Shown here: piece after piece, positions 7,146 through 10,373 of the stretch
Layout of the letters: every line of letters starts with the position of its first letter
Numbering within the stretch: position 1 is the first letter of the stretch
Source: Methanobacteriota archaeon
GTDB lineage: Archaea > Thermoplasmatota > Thermoplasmata > RBG-16-68-12
Reading direction: 5' to 3'
Length of the DNA: 10,373 nucleotides
NCBI GenBank assembly: GCA_005878415.1
Contig: VBMM01000115.1
Coordinates: 1-10,373 of the forward strand
Made by a program: the position numbers and the translations under genes
Notes under the pieces: generated by a model
The model's database searches: none
The model's input: only the letters and a program-made list of their open reading frames with translations
Told to the model about the DNA's origin: nothing

Positions 7146-7738
7146 TTGTCGAGGAGGCGGCTGACCTCGCGGGACTCGAGATCCGTCTTGAGGCCGGGCG
7201 ACTCGAGCACCTTCACGTTGCGCTCCAGCAACGCGAGCTCCTTCTCCTCCAAGGTCTCCGGGCTCACTGGGAGGATGATGACCGCGCGGTGCTGCATGAC
7301 GAACTCGTTGACGTGCTCGACGAACATCAGGGTCTGCAGGAACCCGTTGTTGATGATCAGGTACTCCAGGCCATCGAGGAGCACGGCGCCCTCGCCGTTG
7401 TTGTCCTCGATGAATTTCTGGATCACCTTCGCGAGCGTGCCGATTGCGGTCGGGTTGTGGAAGTCCTCACCCGGCGTGTGACTGAGCCAGATGACCCGGA
7501 CGTCCGAGAGGCCGCGCTCCCGCCGAACACGCTCCGGATATTGGCGGGTGATGCAGAGGCCCGGGGTCCGTTGTCCGAGCAGGAGTTCGAACAAGCGGAA
7601 GCTCAGCTCGGGCTTCTTCTCTTTGACGAGGTAGCAAGAGCCTCTCTCGAGTTCCATGGGCATGCCCGAGCGAAGCGACTCAGCCACCGGGCCCATGCCG
7701 CCGTCCTGAGGTTGCACCCATCCCATCGGCTTCTCCAT
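7139..7738 (-). CDS. DUF835 domain protein
   Basis: A 199-residue protein matching the DUF835 family (PF05763), known mainly from Thermoplasmatota and Thermococcales and of unknown biochemical function, often found near signalling or regulatory genes. Family features are the entry G-x-x-Y-L-V (33-38), PGLCITRQYP (59-68), VIWLSHTPGED (82-92), FIEDN (109-113), the diagnostic LDGLEYLI.N block (121-130), and the end IILPVSPETLEEKELALLER (154-173). The fold is thought to resemble a nucleotide-free P-loop-like or RecA-like sheet, which is inference. The ATG at 7738 begins four bases after the Orc1/Cdc6 stop, so the two are probably one operon with coupled translation. A short Gly/Met-rich N-terminus (1-28) precedes the domain, so a later Met is a possible start. 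The stop overlaps the DHH gene tail-to-tail. Confidence 0.9.
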   Translation of the reverse strand: MEKPMGWVQPQDGGMGPVAESLRSGMPMELERGSCYLVKEKKPELSFRLFELLLGQRTPGLCITRQYPERVRRERGLSDVRVIWLSHTPGEDFHNPTAIGTLAKVIQKFIEDNNGEGAVLLDGLEYLIINNGFLQTLMFVEHVNEFVMQHRAVIILPVSPETLEEKELALLERNVKVLESPGLKTDLESREVSRLLDNY

Positions 7739-7742
7739 AGGC

Positions 7743-8939
7743 TCATCGACTCTTCAAACTTCGTTCCAGATTATCAGCGAGGACTTTTGCCGGGATCTCC
7801 GGGAGGGAGATGAGGGTGGTCTTCCCGACGACGCCTTCCCCGCTCAGCTTCGTGTCGATCAGCCCGAGAGCGTCCAAGTCTCGAACATACTTCCAGAACT
7901 GCGTGTGGGCCCTCGGCTTCTGATCGTATTCCTCGCACACGACCGTGTACGCCTCCTCCGCGTCCCCCATCGTGATGTACGCCTTCTTGCGGCTCTTCCG
8001 CGCGATTGCGAGAAGGACGAGTTTCTTCGGGACGTCGAGCAGGCCCAGCCGCTCTTGGACGTCCGTCGGATGGACGTGGGCCTTCGCCCCCCGGACGTTT
8101 TCGGGCGCGATTTCTTCGGCGCTCTCCTCGTCCGCGAGCATGCCCGCCTTCTCGAGGAGTTCGATCGCATACCGCGCGTCGCCGAACTCGGATGCGATGT
8201 CCGCGATCAAGTCGATGAGGTCTTGGTCCACGGTCCCGGGATGCAGGGCGAGCTGCACGCGACCGATCACGATGTCACGCAGTTCTCCGCGATCGTATCG
8301 CGGGAAATCGACCACGTTTGACCGGCGGAACGTGCTCAAGGCCGCCGCATCCATGTACTCGAGCGCGTTGGGTCGCTGGGAGATGAGGATCATCGAGATG
8401 TTGCCCTTCGCGGCCGTGCTCTCCTCCGCGATTCGAGCGAACGAGTAGATCAGATCCGCCCCGCTCTTCTTCAAGAGCGCGTCGACCTCGTCGAGGATGA
8501 CGACGAAATGCAGGCGGTGCTTCTCGAGGTGCCGGCGGAGCGTCTCCATCTTCTCGGCGATGGAGAACCCGCGCTCCGGGAAGTGGGCGTCGAAATGCTG
8601 GAGCAGCTTGAGGAGGACCGCGTCGTCCCCCATCCGCTGCCGGCAGTTCACGATGTCCCAGTCGACCGCGCGATTCGACTCCGAGGCGAACTTCTTGAAG
8701 TCGAGGCAGAATCGCTTCGCCGTGTGCGTCTTGCCCGTGCCGACCGGACCGTACAGGAATGCGTTGCTCGAGGCGCCCGCCTCGACGATCGGACGGAGGA
8801 GACTGAACATCCGCTGGGTCTGTTTCTCCCGGTGGACCATCTTGTCGGGCAGGTAGTCGAACGACAGTTTGCCCTGGTCCTTGAACACGGACGGCCCGGC
8901 GCGGAACGACACCACCGCACGAACGCGGCGGACGCGCAT
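7743..8939 (-). CDS. cdc6: Orc1/Cdc6-like AAA+ replication initiator, divergent copy
   Basis: A 398-residue protein of the archaeal Orc1/Cdc6 family, AAA+ ATPases that bind origin DNA and load the MCM helicase. Domains: N-terminal segment with LPDKMVHREKQ (30-40), the usual lead-in; Walker A GPVGTGKT (64-71); Walker B VVILDEVD (136-143); sensor 1 region MILISQRPN (173-181); sensor 2 GDARYAIELLEKAG (243-256); and a winged-helix domain (about 300-395). Length is typical. It departs from the family at sensor 1, where the usual ISN is ISQ, and in the following segment, where the usual DPRV-x-S is DAAALS (187-192), so the arginine-finger residue seems lost. The ATG at 8939 is supported by GGAGG eight bases upstream; the open frame continues to 9836 but that is shadow. 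It is head-to-head with the J-domain gene and four bases ahead of DUF835. Family is firm, initiator activity less so. Confidence 0.93.
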   Translation of the reverse strand: MRVRRVRAVVSFRAGPSVFKDQGKLSFDYLPDKMVHREKQTQRMFSLLRPIVEAGASSNAFLYGPVGTGKTHTAKRFCLDFKKFASESNRAVDWDIVNCRQRMGDDAVLLKLLQHFDAHFPERGFSIAEKMETLRRHLEKHRLHFVVILDEVDALLKKSGADLIYSFARIAEESTAAKGNISMILISQRPNALEYMDAAALSTFRRSNVVDFPRYDRGELRDIVIGRVQLALHPGTVDQDLIDLIADIASEFGDARYAIELLEKAGMLADEESAEEIAPENVRGAKAHVHPTDVQERLGLLDVPKKLVLLAIARKSRKKAYITMGDAEEAYTVVCEEYDQKPRAHTQFWKYVRDLDALGLIDTKLSGEGVVGKTTLISLPEIPAKVLADNLERSLKSR

Positions 8940-8947
8940 AACCTTTG

Positions 8948-8952
8948 CCTCC
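8948..8952 (-). promoter_or_regulatory. Shine-Dalgarno site fixing the Orc1/Cdc6 start
   Basis: On the minus strand GGAGG lies eight bases before the ATG at 8939-8937. Two in-frame ATGs further upstream (8957 and 8969) have no comparable site, and the first of them would place this sequence inside the gene, so 8939 is preferred. Confidence 0.7.
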
Positions 8953-8993
8953 GACATCCGAAACGCCATGAGGGGAGCGCGACATCGTGGGCC

Positions 8994-9359
8994 GTGGCGG
9001 ACCGCTATTTCTGCTTCGCATGCGGGCACGATCACCGGGCGGGCTCGTCGGTCGCTCGGGACCACAAACGGTACAGCATCGAGGGAGGCGCCGAGTCCGG
9101 CGGGATCTTCTCGGACCTCCGAGAGTTCTATCTGCAGACGAAGGGGATCGACGCCGCCTTTCGAATCCTCGGTTTCGCGGACGTCCGAATCCATCCGCCG
9201 CGATTCGGCCGGGGCTGGCCCTCCCGCGCGGCGATCGAGAAGGCTTACCGCGATCGCGCGAGGCGCCTCCATCCGGACTCCGGCGGAGACCCGCGCGAGT
9301 TTCGGAAAGTACAGTGGGCCATCGAAGTCCTCCGCCGATACCGGCCGCCGGATGCGTGA
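8994..9359 (+). CDS. Small J-domain protein with N-terminal CxxC motif
   Basis: A 121-residue protein. The C-terminal half (about 53-117) is a J domain, the part of DnaJ-type co-chaperones that stimulates Hsp70 ATPase: helix I around AAFRILGF, basic helix II IEKAYRDRARRL (81-92), the invariant HPD at 93-95, then SGGDPREFRKVQWAIEVL as helix III. The loop between helices I and II is unusually long. The N-terminus has C7-x2-C10-G-H12-x-H14, which may bind a metal but is half of a normal zinc ribbon. There is no Gly/Phe region or DnaJ zinc-finger domain, so it is not a full DnaJ. The start is the GTG at 8994, the only in-frame start before the CxxC; a Shine-Dalgarno match is weak (AGGGG at 8971-8975 is far). 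It is divergent from cdc6 with a 54-base gap. Partner Hsp70 and role are unknown. Confidence 0.82.
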   Translation: MADRYFCFACGHDHRAGSSVARDHKRYSIEGGAESGGIFSDLREFYLQTKGIDAAFRILGFADVRIHPPRFGRGWPSRAAIEKAYRDRARRLHPDSGGDPREFRKVQWAIEVLRRYRPPDA

Positions 9360-9377
9360 CCCCGTCGCGGCACAACG

Positions 9378-9383
9378 TTTATT
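9378..9383 (+). promoter_or_regulatory. TATA-like box upstream of the right-edge gene
   Basis: TTTATT stands out in G+C-rich sequence just after the J-domain gene. A start about 25 bases downstream would fall near 9405, immediately before a GGAGGT. The spacing from box to Shine-Dalgarno site is close to that in front of uS15, which supports a real promoter. Confidence 0.5.
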
Positions 9384-9408
9384 CCACGGCGGCGGCTTTG
9401 ATTCGGAC

Positions 9409-9414
9409 GGAGGT
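9409..9414 (+). promoter_or_regulatory. Shine-Dalgarno-like GGAGGT before the right-edge gene
   Basis: GGAGGT is the strongest ribosome-site match in this area. It lies one base before TTG 9416 (in frame), three bases before GTG 9418 (out of frame) and seven bases before ATT 9422 (in frame but a rare start). It argues for a start close to here but does not settle which codon is used. Confidence 0.5.
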
Positions 9415-9415
9415 C

Positions 9416-10373
9416 TTGTGCATTCCGCGTTCGCTCCAAGAGAGCCTCGAGGCCCTCGGGGACGAGGTCCTCCTGGAGCTCGCGCGCTCCCATGGCGTCG
9501 AAGCCGCGGATCCCCGGGGGCGGGAGGGGATGATCCAGGCCCTGCTCGGGCTGCCGGTCTCGGCCGGCGTCGCCGCCGAGGCGGACCGTCTCTGGATCGA
9601 ATCCCGGCTCGAGCGGCTGCGACCCCGTCAGCTCCGAGAGCTCGGGGGGCGGCATCGGGTGAGCTTGCAAGGCCTGAAGAAGAAATCGGAGCTCGTCGAG
9701 GCGCTTGCCGGATCGAAGGATTCGTCCGAGATCCTGGTGGAGCTCGAGGCGATCCCTGAGAAAGAACCGGGCTTCCTGTTCGGCAAAGAGACCGGTCCGG
9801 ACGTCGAGCGGGTCGAAGCCCTTCTCGAGGCCGCACGGAAGCGGTTCCAGGAGCGGCGGTTCGAGGCGGCCCTCTCGGCGGCGCACGAGGCGTCGCGGAT
9901 CGCCGAGCGCACGACGGAGCCGTTGCGCCGGGCCTCCTGGTCCTACGCGATCCTCGCAGCGCAGGCGCTGCTGGAGCCGTGCGACCCGATGGATCCGGCT
10001 GCCGCCGACGCCGTGGTCGTCCTGAACCGGTCGCGCGAGGCGTTGGTGCGCGGGTCCGTGGGCGACGACGCGCTCCTCCGGGATCTCGTCCGGGCCGCGG
10101 GCGACGCCCACGCCAGGGAGGCGGATCGGGTGCGTGAGCTCCTCGCCCAGACGCGGGACGCGATTCGGGAGGCGGCGAACCTGGGGGCCTCGGTCGCCCT
10201 CGCCGAAGACGCCTGGAAGCAGGGCGCCGACTTCCTCGATCGCCATCGGCTCGCGTCGGCGCGAGAGAGCTTCGTCGAGGCGGGCCGTAGGACGGGTGAC
10301 GCGCGCAGCCGCCGGATCGAGGAGGTCGAAGGGTTGGTCCCTGCGGTCGCAGACCACATCGAACTCGCGCGGA
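9416..10373 (+). CDS. Tandem SAP-like domain helical protein, runs off the right edge
   Basis: An open frame with no stop up to the window end (319 codons seen). Residue numbers count from TTG 9416. Residues about 10-45 (LGDEVLLELARSHGVEA, then REGMIQALLG) look like a SAP/Rho-N-type helix-extension-helix unit; residues about 65-100 (LRPRQLRELGGRHRV, then KKKSELVEALAG) look like a second one. Both are small nucleic-acid-binding folds. A linker leads to long amphipathic, Ala/Arg/Glu-rich helices from about 130 to the edge, some TPR-like (RRFEAALSAAHEASRIAE, 147-164). No signal peptide or membrane segment is seen. The start is uncertain: GTG 9356 (GTGA overlap with the J gene, no Shine-Dalgarno site), TTG 9416, or ATT 9422. 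Domain make-up recalls the third TPR gene of this window. Function unknown. Confidence 0.8.
   Translation, partial: MCIPRSLQESLEALGDEVLLELARSHGVEAADPRGREGMIQALLGLPVSAGVAAEADRLWIESRLERLRPRQLRELGGRHRVSLQGLKKKSELVEALAGSKDSSEILVELEAIPEKEPGFLFGKETGPDVERVEALLEAARKRFQERRFEAALSAAHEASRIAERTTEPLRRASWSYAILAAQALLEPCDPMDPAAADAVVVLNRSREALVRGSVGDDALLRDLVRAAGDAHAREADRVRELLAQTRDAIREAANLGASVALAEDAWKQGADFLDRHRLASARESFVEAGRRTGDARSRRIEEVEGLVPAVADHIELAR

Noticed and set aside
8508..8993. Upstream extension of the J-domain frame to 8508
   Set aside because: It is antisense to the conserved AAA+ domain of cdc6 and shows no homology-like features. The only in-frame start just before the CxxC motif is GTG 8994.
8940..8993. 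Replication origin next to cdc6
   Set aside because: Archaeal origins usually have an A/T-rich unwinding region and origin-recognition-box repeats. This gap is 54 bases, G+C-rich and without repeats, and I saw no such boxes elsewhere in the window.
8940..9836. N-terminal extension of the Orc1/Cdc6 frame up to 9836
   Set aside because: The extension is Arg/Pro-rich and lies opposite the J-domain and right-edge genes. A good Shine-Dalgarno site and the family's normal length place the start at 8939.
9245..10357. 370-codon minus-strand frame opposite the right-edge gene
   Set aside because: The plus frame from 9416 has coherent SAP-like and helical patterns; the minus frame is Arg/Pro/Gly-rich without motifs.

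Overview
The window looks like a stretch of archaeal chromosome, most likely from a high-G+C member of the Thermoplasmatota. Fibrillarin, archaeal-type uS15, an archaeal RecJ-like DHH/DHHA1 nuclease and an Orc1/Cdc6 initiator are archaeal genes. A DUF835 protein together with many TPR proteins points to the Thermoplasmatota and related Euryarchaeota. Coding is dense, codons are strongly G/C-ending, GTG starts are frequent, and several genes overlap by four bases (GTGA). The lineage is inferred from gene content; no rRNA is present to confirm it. There is no stretch over 300 bases without a gene, and I see no tRNA, rRNA, CRISPR array, insertion sequence or prophage gene.

Left block (about 1-5275, plus strand): three tandem TPR genes joined by two GTGA overlaps. 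Each has a different extra module: coiled coil plus helix-hairpin-helix in the first, a C-terminal four-cysteine motif in the second, an N-terminal SAP-like fold in the third. The third runs 122 bases into the fibrillarin gene. A class I methyltransferase follows fibrillarin after a 32-base gap that holds a perfect 14-base palindrome. The five genes could be one transcript.

Middle block (5271-7145, plus strand): a promoter whose TATA-like box overlaps the methyltransferase stop codon, then uS15 and the DHH/DHHA1 phosphoesterase seven bases apart. This S15-RecJ pairing is a recurrent archaeal neighbourhood linking translation and DNA/RNA metabolism.

Right block: on the minus strand an Orc1/Cdc6-like AAA+ protein (8939-7743) is followed four bases later by a DUF835 protein (7738-7139), whose end converges on and overlaps the DHH gene by seven bases. 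The Orc1/Cdc6 copy keeps Walker A, Walker B and sensor 2 but appears altered at sensor 1 and the arginine-finger region. Head-to-head with it, 54 bases away, is a small protein with a CxxC motif and a C-terminal J domain. The last gene runs off the right edge and encodes tandem SAP-like modules and a helical region; its start codon is ambiguous.

Most genes are housekeeping or widespread archaeal families. The parts most worth a second look are the modular TPR trio beside fibrillarin, the divergent Orc1/Cdc6 linked to DUF835 and a J-domain protein, and the two junctions where reading frames and signals do not fit neatly (3730-3910 and 9356-9424).
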